Translations under genes and position numbers: made by a program | In this document: positions 12,441 to 25,300 of the stretch, in pieces | How the letters are laid out: every line of letters starts with the position of its first letter | How positions within the stretch are numbered: the first letter of the stretch is position 1 | Source of the DNA: Phoronis australis | Lineage: Eukaryota; Phoronida; Phoronidae | Assembly (NCBI GenBank): GCA_002633005.1 | Contig: NMRA01000023.1 | Span: 941,158-1,005,157, forward strand | Direction of reading: 5' to 3' | DNA: 64,000 nucleotides | Notes under the pieces: model-generated | The model's input: only the letters and a program-made list of their open reading frames with translations | Databases searched by the model: none | Told to the model about the DNA's origin: nothing

Positions 12441-12776
12441 TTAATATCCGATACTCAATTAATTTGTGGGTTACCCCTTGTAATTAAGGAACCCATCTGG
12501 TTCCTTCTGTGAAATATTTATTTGTAGAGCTGTGACCCTGAAATTCCCAATACAATTTAAAATACATAATATTCTTGTTGTTTTTTTTGTCCCCAATAAG
12601 AGGTGTTTTCAAGCTAAAACTAGGACTATAAACATTCAATGCACACCACAGAAATGCACGTCTGTTGCTGTCTGCGTTCGTGCATATCATCCCTTGGTAA
12701 CCTAACAATGGGTCCAAAATTGAACGAGGGGGCAACTTCCGTGCCATAATTTGTCTACAGTTTGTAAATGACGCGT

Positions 12777-12777
12777 N
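12777..12777. other. Single N
   Basis: One undetermined base. Unlike the Ns at 18069, 28195 and 31833, I see no duplicated sequence on its two sides. Confidence 0.6.
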
Positions 12778-12799
12778 ATTCAGTACGAGCCACTGGCCA

Positions 12800-15700
12800 C
12801 TATATAGCATATGACAAACAAAACATCGTGTGTTGGACCCATCAGAAATACCTCCAAGTCTCGTCCATGGAATGCTGTCGAAAATGTGAGCTAGACCGGA
12901 TATTCTGATTATCGGAAAATGGTTTAAAATGAATAAACATGCTGCAGTTAGCATGGGAAGACCCATGACACTAATTGTTTCTTGGAAAGGATACGTCAGA
13001 AACCCCAAAAGGACCCCCGAAATTGAACTAGCTCAAACACTGGAAGTACCATCAAAACAATTTCATTCAGTTCATGCTTCTGACCACTGAATAGCCAATT
13101 ACGAAACAAAACGTACTTCGATCTGTGCCCTTCACAGTGTTTGCCATGCAAGCAAAAATTTACGCGGCCCGATACGCTCCCCTTCGGCCCCGCCGCTCGT
13201 AATGTTACCCTAATAGACCTTTTGCGGGTTAATAACAAGAACTCGAGATTCTGTGATACTTAACTGCGACGTCACCGGAACTAGGGCAAAAGCTTGTCGT
13301 TTGGCCATACGTTCTCAGAGTGTATTCTGTTCAGTTTACTTCGAGTTTTTAATCTTTTAGTGGGAAATAAGAATCAGATTTGCGCTACAATTCTTCCCGC
13401 CGCGTTCTGTACTGATTTCGTCAGGTATTTTAACAGGCGGTACCGCTAGGCGAAATCTGCTCAACTATTAGGCGTTTTCACCTCGTCAAAAATACATTTT
13501 ACACTTAAAAACGCTTACATTCATCGGTGATCCTTTCTGCTTCTACACATGTCTTTGATGAAGCACAGCTATGATAATGAAGGTGACTTTGACGAAGAAT
13601 TCCAACTCCACTTGTTGGGTTATCTTAAACGTTTCACCGCCAGCGCCATAACCTCAAGCTGAGTCACGTGATTTAGGCAAAGACTAGTGGGAGACAAAGT
13701 GAAGCGCGTGACCTGGCACGTGACACTTTCAAAATAGCATAGGAAGATACATAAAGACAAGTTTGTAAGATTTGTGTCTCTTGTCCTTTTTGTTCGTCAA
13801 CAGGCGTGATTTCACGTAACTTCCTCAAAATGGAGCCCGGTGAGAGAAACATGAGCGAACCGCGACATATTTTCATGTTCAAATTATTTGTTGACTTACT
13901 TGTATCCAGAGTCATGGTGTGCGTTAATTATAAGTCAATGTGCATATATGCATGTTTCACTTGATTTTATTTGCTGTATTTTGAAATAAGTAACTTTCTA
14001 TGGGGATGTATCGGTACTATCGACCCTGTTTCTCATACTCGCACGTGGTAACTGAGTTTCCATCCCACTGGGACCATTTACCACCACGCTCATTTAGAAA
14101 CCCAGGGGATACACTCCGGCAGAAAATCACAGACATCTCACTAACGCAGTGCTCTTGCCATTTTCATTTAAGTGACACATGACGTAAAAAGCACTCTGGA
14201 TTACACGCAACAGAAACAACTAGATATCTTGCCAACGGAATGCTTATGGCATTTTGAGCTATATTAGGTAATCGAGGTACTGTCAAAAATAATTAAAAAC
14301 AGCAGTCTTGACATATAAAACACCGAATGGCCTGAACAATGTAGTTGGTAGAAAGGGCCCGCCAGAAACCCAAAATTGAACTTGTTCAACTTTCATGTAG
14401 TTACTAAGATCTGGGCAATATGTTCGTATAAATAATAAATTTCTGTGATCATCCAGGATTTGATAAAGTACACTGTACATGTATACATGTATGTATGGTT
14501 CAATTTTGAAAGTGACCAATTCCACCTCAGATTTTTGGCGACTGGGCAAGAATTCCAATTCGCCTCAAAGTTTCCGATCAAAGTACAATAGGAGGTACCT
14601 ACATGTACGTAGGAATCGGAGTTGTTCGGCAAAGCCCGACTGCCTGGGCGCCCGACCATGACGCTCAGGCAAACAACGTACTCTGATCAGAATCTATTGG
14701 TAAGAGTCGGACGAGGGCGAAATGACCGTTCTAGCACACGAAACTTGTGAAAACTTGTTTTTTATTCGGGTGGTGGCTTATGGGGTAATTTCTAAAGACG
14801 TTCCTGAGTGAACAAAAAATAGGCAAGTGCGTTTTCCTGATTTTAACGACCCATCTTCGTATTTCGCTACCCGAGTGCATGTGAACTGCCAGATCGCACT
14901 TGATGAGTTGGCCTTACGCCATAAGCGTAGAGCAATGACTTACCATTTGGTTCAGCCGTCCATGTTGAGCTACTCGTTGAGTTGGAAGAAACTTGTAATG
15001 TTGATACTAATGACGTTCGTCTTTCCAGATTTAGTTCTGTAGATAAAGATGGCATGTTTTAGTCTGTGGTAATGCTTACGATTAGGTTGCAGCCGTTGGT
15101 GGTGTTGTTCATGTTAAGCATTTGAAAAAGATTTTTTTTGGAAAAACTTAAGGTATTTCTTCAATTTTTTCAGCACAATCATACAATTTGAAGGAAGGTT
15201 TATCTTCTCTGAAATTAGAGTTTTTCAAAGTATAAAACATAACTTTTTATTAAAACGAGTTTAACTGTGGGGTTTTATGACCGTCCTTATTTTCCAAGAG
15301 TTTGCAGGTGGTCTGGAGCAGTACCTCACGATTCGCACTTGATCAACAAAAATAACAAAACCAGAACGAAGCAATGAAATTTGACTTGATTTGCTAATTA
15401 AACATTCGATCAAAACTAAGTCGAGCACACAACCGGACATTCACAGTGGAACCTCGCGGTTCCCAAGCTCTAACAATAGAATATATTGGTCACTTACGGG
15501 AGTTGGCATTCCATGTCTAGAGCTCTATGGTAATGCTGAGAATATAATACCCATAGATTCAATACTCCGAGATATGTCTGGCCACGATGAAAACCTGTCG
15601 CACGCAACAAACACCGCCACCTGGTTTCTCGGCGGTCTAAAGGTTAGAACGGCTCATCGCACGTGCCTACCACATGATAGTTGGTCTGCTTCCGTCAGAA

Positions 15701-16180
15701 AGCACGAGGGAGAGACCGTGACTGCACTATTTTATTCATATTTTTGAAATTTTCGGAGGTCTTCCAGATGAAAAATGTTGTAAAATGTGTTATCAATATT
15801 TAATAGAGGATAAACGCTTTCGTAGATTAGTTGTGTGCTTGAATACGCACGAAGGTGTGCGCGAGGTTTGTCTCCCTCCTAGATAGGAAACTAATTTGCA
15901 ATAACCGACATAAAGATGTGTTATCCATGCATCCTGGACACTACGCTTGATGATCAAGTGTTCCAAAGAATTCAGAATGAGTCAGAGATTTTAAATCGGA
16001 TTTTATTCTTTCTAAAATAAAAAAGACGCAAGATTAAAGCACAATGAAATGAGATCTTGGTTTCTTGTCAAGTAAACGTAAATCAAGTTGAAATTGTAAC
16101 AGTTAGCACGCCTGTATACGGGAGACTTCAGTGACAAGCCCAAGACACTTTGAGCTCGGTTGCTTACAGGATCAAGAGTT
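12800..16180. other. Gene-poor interval with two weakly similar minus-strand segments
   Basis: Minus-strand translations near 13000-13040 (FELVQFRGSFWGF) and 14350-14400 (VEQVQFWVSGGPF) are similar in sequence and surroundings, suggesting two old copies of one repeat. Around 13826 a plus-strand ATGGAGCCCG directly abuts GTGAGAG, which could be a short first exon, but nothing else supports it. No family is recognised. Confidence 0.35.
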
Positions 16181-16188
16181 GATCGGGA

Positions 16189-16572
16189 TCAATAGTCTTT
16201 TAGTACATTACAATACACTTTGCTCACGGTGGAGAGCAGACTTATACCTCTATAGCTGGACGGTAAATTAAAATCTCTATCTGATCCTTTCGGTATAGGG
16301 GTGATAATCGCTTTATACCATAATGACGGTATATGTCAAGTGTCAAAGACCTGAAAGAGCGAGACCAAAACATTAACCATCTCTGGAGATCTCAGCACTT
16401 CGTATGGGATCCCGTCTATACCAGTGGCCTTACCTGATTTTAATTTGGGAATCATACCGCTATAACCACAATGCAACATCCTGACCCATTTCCAATATGG
16501 CGGTGTTGCAACTCCGCCATTGGTTTTTGTTGAACTCTTAACAATTTTCAGATTGAAGATCAGAGTATACAC
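16189..16572 (-). pseudogene. Non-LTR reverse transcriptase fragment
   Basis: Reverse transcriptase fingers region of a LINE. On the minus strand it reads IPKLKSGKATGIDGIPYEVL (family pattern: Gly-Lys-Ala-x-Gly-x-Asp-Gly-Ile), one in-frame TGA, then IPSLWYKAIITPIPKG and YRGISLLSTVSKVY. All are in one frame with only that single stop, ending at a TGA at 16191-16189. No endonuclease, YADD box or C-terminal part is present. It is an isolated dead fragment. Confidence 0.75.
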
Positions 16573-16654
16573 ACAAACTTAAGAGCATCTTCGCAAATGG
16601 ACCACGCAGAGAGTGATAAATGCTATGTCACAGAATCTCTTTATGTTTTCTTTG

Positions 16655-17691
16655 TGTGATGACATTGGCCCCACTGACTCCAGACCACCTTTATTTTTTT
16701 CCAAAACCTCTTTTTTTGGTTTCCACGGATACTATTCCGACAAGTTTTGCGCCTGGCGGCAATTGGGTTTTAGTAAAATTCCAATTGTTACGTTACGCAG
16801 TGGAATTAACGTTGAAATAATGAACCTGTGTTACTGATCAGGTGTGACCTTCGATTACTTTATCCATGCAAGTTTGAAAGATTTCAATAATTATTTGTCG
16901 GTTTTAGAGTCGCATAGGAACAGTACTTTTAGTGATTTTTGTAATTGGCTAAACTCATATCCCTTTATCTCAGCTAGCACAGGTTTCAAAAAACATCTTA
17001 GAACCAACCAATGTGTTGAGCTACCCTTGAACTACAAAATAAGGCAGATAAATCTACTGGCGCTAACGGATTTCATGTCATTTGAAGTCCAAAGTGACTG
17101 GTGGTTAGCCATTTCACCACAACGAGTACTGACGACAAACGTCAACAAAAAGTGAACATTCGATATTGGCTAGTCCGCTAACTGCAAATCTATTTATCAT
17201 TTATGAAAAATCGTATTTTCTAGGCCCCGAGGACACTCAACTTTGTTTCTGAAAAGTGCTCGTAGTCATGGAATAAGGCTTCATGTACTTACTAGACAAA
17301 TAACAGTAGTTTTAGCAAGACTCCTTTTGCAGAGTTATTTGCTATGAATGTACCTTTTGCACGTGAAAAGTTGACAATAATAAAGACACAGTAGTTAGAA
17401 ATATATTGTTCGAATCCTCGATCTTTCTCATTTTAGAAGTTATATAATTTTAATGGTTGATATATGACTCAGAGTTTATTAAGGTCCTTGATAACCTTAA
17501 TTCTATGAATGGGTGAGGTATCATCAAATAGCACATTCACACTATAACAACAATGTATTCTGTGTTTTGAATGACAGGATAGTTTCATGATCTTCTGGTA
17601 ACATATGCTTGACAGAAAAGACGTGTACAGTCAGTCCATGCAGATACATGTAGTGTCCCGTCTGTTTACATTTGTCAGCCAGAAAGTGTAG
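16655..17691. repeat. Locus copy 1 of a duplication joined by the N at 18069
   Basis: 16655-17531 matches 18070-18944 nearly base for base. 17532-17691 matches 24849-24998. In the second copy the two parts are separated by a 5.9-kb element. Small indels and substitutions occur throughout. The start of copy 2 immediately after the single N suggests two haplotypes placed in series. Confidence 0.8.
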
Positions 17692-18068
17692 TGTTCTGGC
17701 GCAGTGTCAGCGAACAATCGAGAGAAACACAGGTGATTCTACGTACAGCATAATTCTTTTATTCGTGTGCCGTCAGTACATAGACAAACCCGTAAACTGA
17801 AATAAACAAAACCCTGAGTCACTACTACGAAATATAATACAAGCACAGGCAGTGACAATATATACAAAACCGTTATTTACATCAACGAAGAAAATGTACA
17901 AGTAACGAAATGGCTACATCAGATAAACTGAATCTTATATGAAAATACTATATACAAAAACGAACCTAATTCATACACAATTCTGCCGTGATACCGCGAC
18001 GCAAACTAGACACCAAGTCACGCTAAACCATTACAATAATATGAGCTAGAAACAGACTGGTTTGTGAA
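17692..18068 (-). mobile_element. LTR-like end inserted in copy 1
   Basis: Homology between the two copies stops at GAAAGTGTAG (17682-17691). The new sequence begins TGTTCTGGCGCAG; on the minus strand it ends GCGCCAGAACA and contains AATAAAAG about 70 bases inside, as expected for a 3' LTR with a polyadenylation signal. The other end is lost at the N, so neither the duplication nor the family can be determined. Confidence 0.45.
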
Positions 18069-18069
18069 N

Positions 18070-18944
18070 GTGATGACATTGGCCCCACTGACTCCAGACC
18101 ACCTTTATTTTTTTCCAAAACCTCTCTTTTTGGGTTCCACGGATACTATTCCGACAAGTTTTGCGCCTGGAGGCAATTGAGTTTTAGTCAAATTCCAATT
18201 GTTACGTTACGCAGTGGAATTAACGTTGAAATAATGAACCTTTATTTACTGATCAGGTGTGACCTTCGATTACTTTATCCATGCAAGTTTGAAAGATTTC
18301 AATAATTATTTGTCGCTTTTAGAGTCGCATAGGAACAGTACTTTTGGTGATTTTTGTAATTGGCTGACCTCATATCCCTTTATCTCAGCTGGCACAGGTT
18401 TCAAAACATTTTAGAACCAACCAATGTGTTGAGCTACCTTGGATCTACAAAATAAGACAGATAAATCTTCTGGCGCTAACGGATTTCATGTCATTTGAAG
18501 TCCAAAGTGACTGATGGTTAGCCATTTCACCACAACGAGTACTGGCGACAAACGTCAACAAAAAGTGAACATTCGATATTGGGTGGTCCGCTAACTGCAA
18601 ATCTATTTATCATTTATAAAAAATCGTATTTTCTAGGCCCCGAGGACACTCTACTTTGTTTCTGAAAAGTGCTCGTAGTCATGGAATAAGGCTTCATGTA
18701 CTTACTAGACAAACAACAGTAGTTTTAGCAAGACTCCTTTTGCAGAGTTATTTGCTATGAATGTACCTTTTGCACGTGAAAAGTTGACAATAATAAAGAC
18801 ACAGTAGTTAGAAATATATTGTTCGAATCCTCGATCTTTCTCATTTTAGAAGTTATATAATTTTAATGGTTGATATATGACTCAGAGTTTATTAAGGTCC
18901 TTGATAACCTTAATTCTATGAATGGGTGAGGTATCATCAAATAG
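18070..18944. repeat. Locus copy 2, left part
   Basis: Second copy of 16655-17531, starting directly after the N at 18069 and ending at ATCAAATAG where the 5.9-kb element begins. No gene is recognised in either copy; the 103-codon open stretch in copy 1 (16844-17155) is frameshifted here, arguing against it being a gene. Confidence 0.8.
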
Positions 18945-19689
18945 CTCTTAAGAGTCACTGCATGAGAACGTCAGGCAATTTGCAATATTATGGGAACATG
19001 ACGTGTCACGAATTTTGGATTTGATAGGGTACACTTATCACTTGGGGTGAATTAGCTACAGAAATATAAAAAATTAGTTTTGTCATTCCTCAGTTTGTAA
19101 ATATATAACGAATAACTAAATCGGGTGAACAAATGGCCTAAGCCCTTGTGTGCGACTGTTGAAAATGACCTATGTTTCCATGAGTATTAAACTACTTTAC
19201 GGGAGTTTTAAAAAAAATTGATTGAGTTTTACACAACTATCCTTTTTGTAATTGAAAATGCCAAAAATAATTCAGAATGACGTATTTTGATATTTTTAAG
19301 GAACGTTTGAATGCCTTGCCTACACAGGCCAAATACAGCTACCAATTTAGACCTATATAGAGGCCTATGTAATTCAAGCGCGCAAAAACGCACACCACCC
19401 ACTCATGGGTTCTGTGATAGCTACAGCTCTCGTCTTTGAAAAGATGTCGTTATTTCCGTGGACAGCACCTTCTTTAATTCTCGAATTTACACTTTAGCGA
19501 AGGCACTTTCACCACTTTCACCTGTTTCACACTACCACCAATAGAGGGCGGCAAAGCAGAAAATATGAAAAATATGATCCAAATTGGAAGTAAACCGTAA
19601 TAAAAAATCATATTAAATTTCATTCAAGATAACCAGAATTGCTTCGAGCGTTCTTTTAGCGAAATATTGTCTTATTGACATTAGCTAAG

Positions 19690-20640
19690 AAACGGAATGA
19701 GGTTCACGAAAATAGGTCACGCTCTGAAGGAAATCGGCAAAGCCAGCGAGTCGCTGTGTTACTTACAACAAAGATATTGTAAAATACCTGAAAAGTGTCA
19801 ACGCACTAGATGACTTGGAAGAATGAGAGTTGATTGGCAATCTGGCACGAATGGGAGTGTGAGAGACAAAGGAACTGGCCAGCCTATTAGAACAAAAGAT
19901 TATATGTCCAATTCACCGTATGTGGCAGTATCTAGGTTGTAAGCCAAGGTGTAGGTTTGCAGCCCAAGAAATGCAAAGGATGTTCACCACTCAATCCCAG
20001 GACTACGTCAACTTAACTTCTCATTTGAAGGTGAGCTACGTAACAATTCATATTTTTTTCTCAGAAATCTCACTGTGATTAGTCACACCATCTGAGAACT
20101 AGTTTCAGCTGTGTATGAGGTCTGAAACAAAAGTTAAATATTTGATGGAATGGAATATTCTTTCATAATTTGATTTTTAAAAAGGACTTGTGCTCTAATG
20201 CTTACAACTAAGTTACTTATTTCAACTAGAAAAGTGGTTGCTTTGAAAGCTTATGGGATCGGAGATGAGGTGGTTTTGGGGAATCCTGCTTCTGTTTGCA
20301 AACCAGTGGAACTAGTGGTTGAGGAATGTCATGTTGAATCCTCATTGAGACATTTCAATAGTTTCAGCAATCGAAAGACGAAGATATTCCTGTGTCCAAA
20401 AGATGTCTGTAACATCACTTTTGCCTCTCGAAACGAACCCAAGCAGCAAGTTAGCATGGGCTAGCGTGATAAACAGCCAACAGCACTTGAAGATAATCGC
20501 TGATGTGGAGAGAAAGTGGGTTGCCAAAGTCACTGGTATACAAGGTGAAGTTCATCATTTAACAGCATGCTCGTTGAACTCAACTTGGCATCACAAATCC
20601 ATAAGTTTAACATTTAACCTTTGTTGTGCATTTTAGTCAC
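19690..20640 (+). other. Exon-like debris in the TIR element
   Basis: Several short open plus-strand segments with protein-like composition occur here (for example MRFTKIGHALKEIGKASES near 19699), ending near CTCATTTGAAG followed by GTGAGC, a good donor. A second stretch at 20198-20464 reads KVVALKAYGIGDEVVLGNPA. Stops and frame changes separate them. I do not recognise the family; they may be remnants of the element's own gene. Confidence 0.25.
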
Positions 20641-21279
20641 TGACTGTTCCAAGTTGACTTAATAGTCAACATGGAAATGCGCTGTTTGATGTTCTGTATT
20701 ACAACCCAACAAAAAGTGAAGCTGTTGTGGAACATGCTACCTAACAGCCTATGCAGTCATGGCTTGGACACTCGCACAAATTTAGGCTGGATTTTTTTGA
20801 CGTGGATTAATGTATCAATCAGACCACTTAAACAGCACAACTCTCTCACGTATGACCACAGAATTTGGATTTTGTAAGCTCATTTTGTGAATTAACAAAA
20901 CATGGCTACCCATCGAAAAGGCATGGCTCCTGATGTTGCATCTACATGTAGCTTTGTTACCTTTAAACGCTCCTCACACACTCTTCCATGAGTCATGCAC
21001 ACGATTCTTAATCACGTGAGTTTTTGAACTGATTATTGGTTGCAAAAGCTGTGTTTGATTTGTGTGAACAGGGATCAGCTTACAATTAGGTGTGTGAGTG
21101 ATGTTCACGAGTGTTTGACAATTGTTGTTCTGGTAGCCTGCCAATGGGCTAGGTAACATATACTATCATATTGAGTTTTACATTTTCAGGTGTAAAAATG
21201 CAGGCAGCTAGTACCCAAACAGCAGGCGAGTCATACAGCACAATGGGGTGGGCTCTGAAGTCAGCATAAAGGTCTGAAA

Positions 21280-21470
21280 TAATGACTGAAAGCGTAAAGA
21301 TGTTTTTGACTGATGCGTTCAACGAAGGCTTGAAAACCGGTCAAAAAAGCTATCCAATGAGGTGTTCTCAACAAACGAGAACTGCAGGACACAATCATAG
21401 AACAGCTGTTTGAATATCTTGAGCAGTATCCATGTAGATCGCAATCATCATTGTTACTGTATTCTTGTTG
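21280..21470 (+). pseudogene. Fragment resembling a repeat-associated invertebrate protein
   Basis: Reads VKMFLTDAFNEGLKTGQKS, followed in shifted frames by RTA and a Glu/Leu-rich tail. The pattern AF.EG.KTGQK followed by RTAR and a QIxSxF tail occurs, from memory, in uncharacterised proteins of several invertebrates. It is broken by at least two frameshifts. Low-confidence recognition; role unknown. Confidence 0.25.
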
Positions 21471-22242
21471 TGCACCTTATGGTGTGTCTATTGCTATGAA
21501 GTATTGTTGCTAGTGAGTTTGATTCCTTGTCATTTTCTGTGAAATTACTTCTCACGCCAAGTGTCCCTTTAACTGTCATTTCCAGGTTATTTGAATGTAT
21601 ACATTAATATACAGTACAAGCCAAGCGTATGCTGACAAAATAACCCGGAATTCCTTGCCATGACAGCTTGGGAAAAAGTAGAATTCGTGGTCAAAGTGGT
21701 CTTCCTTTGTGACTGGAAATGAAGGGAAACAGGAAAATTAGTGTGGTGGCTAAGACATTCTGTAATAAGCTGTGTAATAATCTGTGGTAATAGTTATTAC
21801 CAGGACTACCCATCAGGTGGGGCAAAGATTTATAGTGTCTGATTACTTTTGCCTTGTTCTGTATGACTGTTTGCAAGCATGCGTCTGTAGGCCCATTATG
21901 CTGTCATCCTGGTCTTTTTGTCTGGCATCTGCTGACCTGCATCTCCAAATCCTTGGTGAATGTGAAATTTTACAAATGAGATGACACAAGAGAGTTTTGG
22001 GATGTACTTGACTACCACTGTGCCCCTGGTGGCATCTTTACTTCTTCATGTTAGTCTCTTTATCTAGCAAGTTCCTTGACTGATTTTCATCAAATTTCGC
22101 GAATTAGTTTCCGTTATGGAGACAGCCACGTTTTCCTACTTCCTGGCTTATCTATGTAATCTGTACAGAAATGTTGCCATTGAGATGAGCGCGAGTGACA
22201 CTGATTGTGGATTGTACGATCTCCTATGGTGCCATTTAATGG

Positions 22243-22398
22243 CAGTGCTGTAGGGGTAAAATTAAAGAAAAGAAGGCGCCCAAAGCCAACCGTATCACCT
22301 TGAGCACTGAGCGTAACTTATGGTGCGTAGGCACTACGTTCAAATGCCAAAAGGTGGTTGGTTGCGCCTACCTTTGCCTACGCGCCACTACAGCACTG
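22243..22398. mobile_element. 156-bp hAT-type MITE
   Basis: Terminal inverted repeats CAGTGCTGTAGGGG and, inverted, CAGTGCTGTAGTGG. Flanks are TTTAATGG (22235-22242) and TTTAAGGG (22399-22406), an 8-bp target duplication with one mismatch, as expected for hAT elements. It is nested inside the 5.9-kb TIR element and has no coding capacity. Confidence 0.8.
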
Positions 22399-23673
22399 TT
22401 TAAGGGCAATTTAGGTTTTCTTTATGTATGCCTCTATATCTACCAAGTTTCTTGATGTATTTTCGTGCAATATGGTATATTTGTTTCTGTTGAGGAAACG
22501 AGAACAAACTGCTATTTTCGGCTGGATTTAAAATATTCTGTGCCACTAAATATTAAAATTTCTGGCAGCAGCCTCTCTGTCCTTGAAATTGTTCGGAGAG
22601 TAGTTCTGAAATTTTGCTCATGTGTTCCTATTGAGATGATCACGACTGACAGGTTTTCTGATGGGTGCAATCACCGAGGCGCCCGGAGTGGCAATTTGTT
22701 TGTTTATCTGCGCTGCAATATTTACAAAGTTCTGTTGATGAATCTGGGTGCAATTTGATGTATGTGTTACATTATTGAGGAGAGTATGCCCGGCATAAAT
22801 TTTAGGACATGTCTGAGTGCTGTTGCGTCCTCTAGCGTATCAACCAACTATCTTGATGTATGGAATTTGGCAAGAATGTGACAGCGATTGTCTTGTTTCA
22901 GACGAATATAATGTATGCTGCATCACCTAAATGCTTTTTATTTTATATATTACATATTATTAACTTCCCTGGAACCATAATACCAGAGCACTTTCGGTTT
23001 CTCCTGTTTTGTATGGTGTTGACAAAAAATGCAGTGTAATGTAGACTATGATTTCATTTTTACTTCTTTTGATCAAAGATCTCCATACCCAAGACTTAAC
23101 GTTCACAACCAGCTTTAACACCCACGCTTGTATAATACACATATGCACTATAATCAATTTACAGGTGGGAAACTAAAGTGTCCTACCCATAGCTCGATGT
23201 CAACCATGACCAAAGGCTGCGTTGTATAAATTTCCTGTGTAATAAATACTGCACTGATGTGCTTTTCTATGTGTTGTAAGTCAGAGTTTCCATGAGTATT
23301 AGATAATAAAACGCTTACGTTCACCGATACCTTACGTAAAATAATTTGACATTTTCGTAGTCTGTCTGTATTTTAAATTCATAGCAACACTGCAATTGCC
23401 CCTTTTGAAATTCTGGATCTCTGCTAGTGGTTTTACATCTGATGCCCAGATTAACCAATGGCATTCCTAGACGTATCTAGTATTTTCATGTACTTCTCGA
23501 ATTCACATTGTGTTAGGGATGTTCTATAACCACGGTTGGAATCTTCTGGTCCATTCTCACCTGAACCTGCAATGCTTCATCGAATCTACGTTTTAGTCCT
23601 TTACTTTGCAATCGTCATCACTAAAATGGAAGTCCCGGTGTTAATTGTAAATACAACTGGCTGAAACGTTGCT

Positions 23674-23925
23674 TCAAGAACTGTTGAGTGGAGGTTGGCG
23701 AAAACACCCCCTATAGAAATAGCAATAGCCAATATACGTTTTCCGTGCATTGGATAGTAAGCCAAAAACGTAGGATTTCTCAAAGTTACACGCTTGGGCG
23801 CACTCTAAAATATTTACTTGGCACTGCGTAATAAGTACAACTTGTTCAACAGAAGGTTCATTTTTCCGAATCGGTAAACCGGTGCGCAATCTCATGAGCA
23901 GCAGAAAAAATACTACCCGGAACAT
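23674..23925 (-). CDS. Possible secreted Cys-rich peptide, single open frame
   Basis: Minus-strand frame starting at the ATG at 23925: a strongly hydrophobic N-terminus (MFRVVFFLLLM), then a region with Cys at spaced positions (TQCQVNILECAQACNFEK, later GYCYFYRGCF). The CxxxC arrangement after a hydrophobic stretch and an ECAQAC-like run loosely recalls PAN/apple domains, but the fit is partial. A possible donor lies inside (CCAA then GTAAAT). It lies within the 5.9-kb TIR element and may be captured or chance sequence. Confidence 0.25.
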   Translation of the reverse strand: MFRVVFFLLLMRLRTGLPIRKNEPSVEQVVLITQCQVNILECAQACNFEKSYVFGLLSNARKTYIGYCYFYRGCFRQPPLNSS

Positions 23926-24848
23926 TTTCACCTTTACAGGACCAGTGCTCCCGTGGGTCTTCGGTACTAAAAGGTATGGTTAGCAATAACCATTCAGTCA
24001 AGTATGATTTTTGGCTTGCCTCGTGTTAATATACGTTCATAATTTTTCGGAACCACTTTACCTTACTAGACGTCACGCAGACATTACGGGACCGACAATT
24101 GCCATCGCTTTGAGGCCGTAATTTCAGATTTAATTGTAAAGTTTTGAGCCCTAGCCGCAAGAATTTTAATGTAATTCAGATTTCAAGCTTGGAATAATCT
24201 TAACGATCTTGTTGACATCGTTTTTTGTTACTCATAAATCTTTAGAACTGTGTTGGTTTGTTAATAAGAGTGACAGAAATGGCGAACAGGACGACCGATA
24301 TCAGCAAAGTGGGTGGTTTCAATCAAAGCATGCAGGACACACAGGTCGCTGTCCACGAATGTTTTAATAGATATGTACTCTACAAAGGCTCAGCTTTCAC
24401 ATGTAGTATGTTACTTTTCTGAATGTTTTTGCGCAGTAAAAGAAATAACGATCGAATATAGGGCATTTCCACCAATTACACAGCCTGACTCAGGTGGGTT
24501 GAGTAAGTAACAAAAATAGCTAATTTGCGAATACGTTTCAACTATGAATTTTACATTTTCATGTAGACAGAAGTTGTGTTTATTCAGTATGTCATTCCTA
24601 GTTTCAGTTAATTTGTCGTTTTTGCACAGTGATGCAACAAAAATGCTAAAATTTGAAGGTTTCCGAAGCCATAAACTAGCCAAAAATTTCGAGGTGGCAG
24701 TTTTCTGTGAAGAAGATAGATATTTAAAATAACATTATTTTAGGTGTTGCCTATTCCACCTAAGAGTAAAACTAAGCTATATTTAAAAAAATCCGTGATA
24801 TGTCATGTTCCCGCATCTGCCTGACTTTCTCATGCAGTGATTTTTAAT

Positions 24849-24998
24849 CACATTCAAACTATAGCAACAATGTATTCTGTATTTTGAATGACAGGATAGT
24901 TTCATGATCTTCTGGTAACATATGCTTGGCAGAAAAGACGTGTACAGTCAGTCCATGCAGATAGTGTCCTGTTTACATTTGTCAGCCAGAAAGTGTAG
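24849..24998. repeat. Locus copy 2, right part
   Basis: Continues the match to copy 1 (17532-17691) after the 5.9-kb insertion, from CACATTC to GAAAGTGTAG, then diverges because copy 1 contains the LTR-like insertion there. Confidence 0.8.
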
Positions 24999-25300
24999 GA
25001 ATGAATCAAATTTCCAAGCAAATAATGCTTGACAATCGTACCAGTAGCGGACGTTAGTACCCAAACACTACAAATGACTATGAAAGAAGAGTAGGAGCGA
25101 AAAACATACTGTAGACGTTTTGTGGCATTTGATGAGATAACAAATATCACACAGCTTTTCCTAAGGACAAAGGGGTTACAGCAAAAGAAGTCACCGAACA
25201 AAACAGAAGTCATCGGAATTACGCGACAACAGTGGGTTGCACCATAACCAAATGACAGCCGCCAGAAAACCGGCACAGAACACGAATATCAGGAAGAGAT

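Larger units (their letters stand above)
18952..24843. mobile_element. 5.9-kb TIR transposon flanked by TTAA
   Basis: Inverted ends: GAGTCACTGCATGAGAACGT at 18952 and, inverted from 24843, AAATCACTGCATGAGAAAGT. Similarity continues for about 60 bases (GTCAGGCA, then GGGAACATGAC and TCACG) with a gap. Both sides carry TTAA (18948-18951 and 24844-24847). The related empty locus at 17531/17532 reads ATCAAATAG followed by CACATTC. TTAA duplications are typical of piggyBac, Kolobok and Looper superfamilies; the termini do not let me choose. The interior holds exon-like pieces, a 156-bp MITE and a signal-peptide reading frame, but no transposase I can name. Confidence 0.7.

Noticed and set aside
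17400-17430. GTTCGAATCC as a tRNA B box
   Set aside because: No A box or pairable acceptor stem at the right distance; it recurs only because the locus is duplicated.
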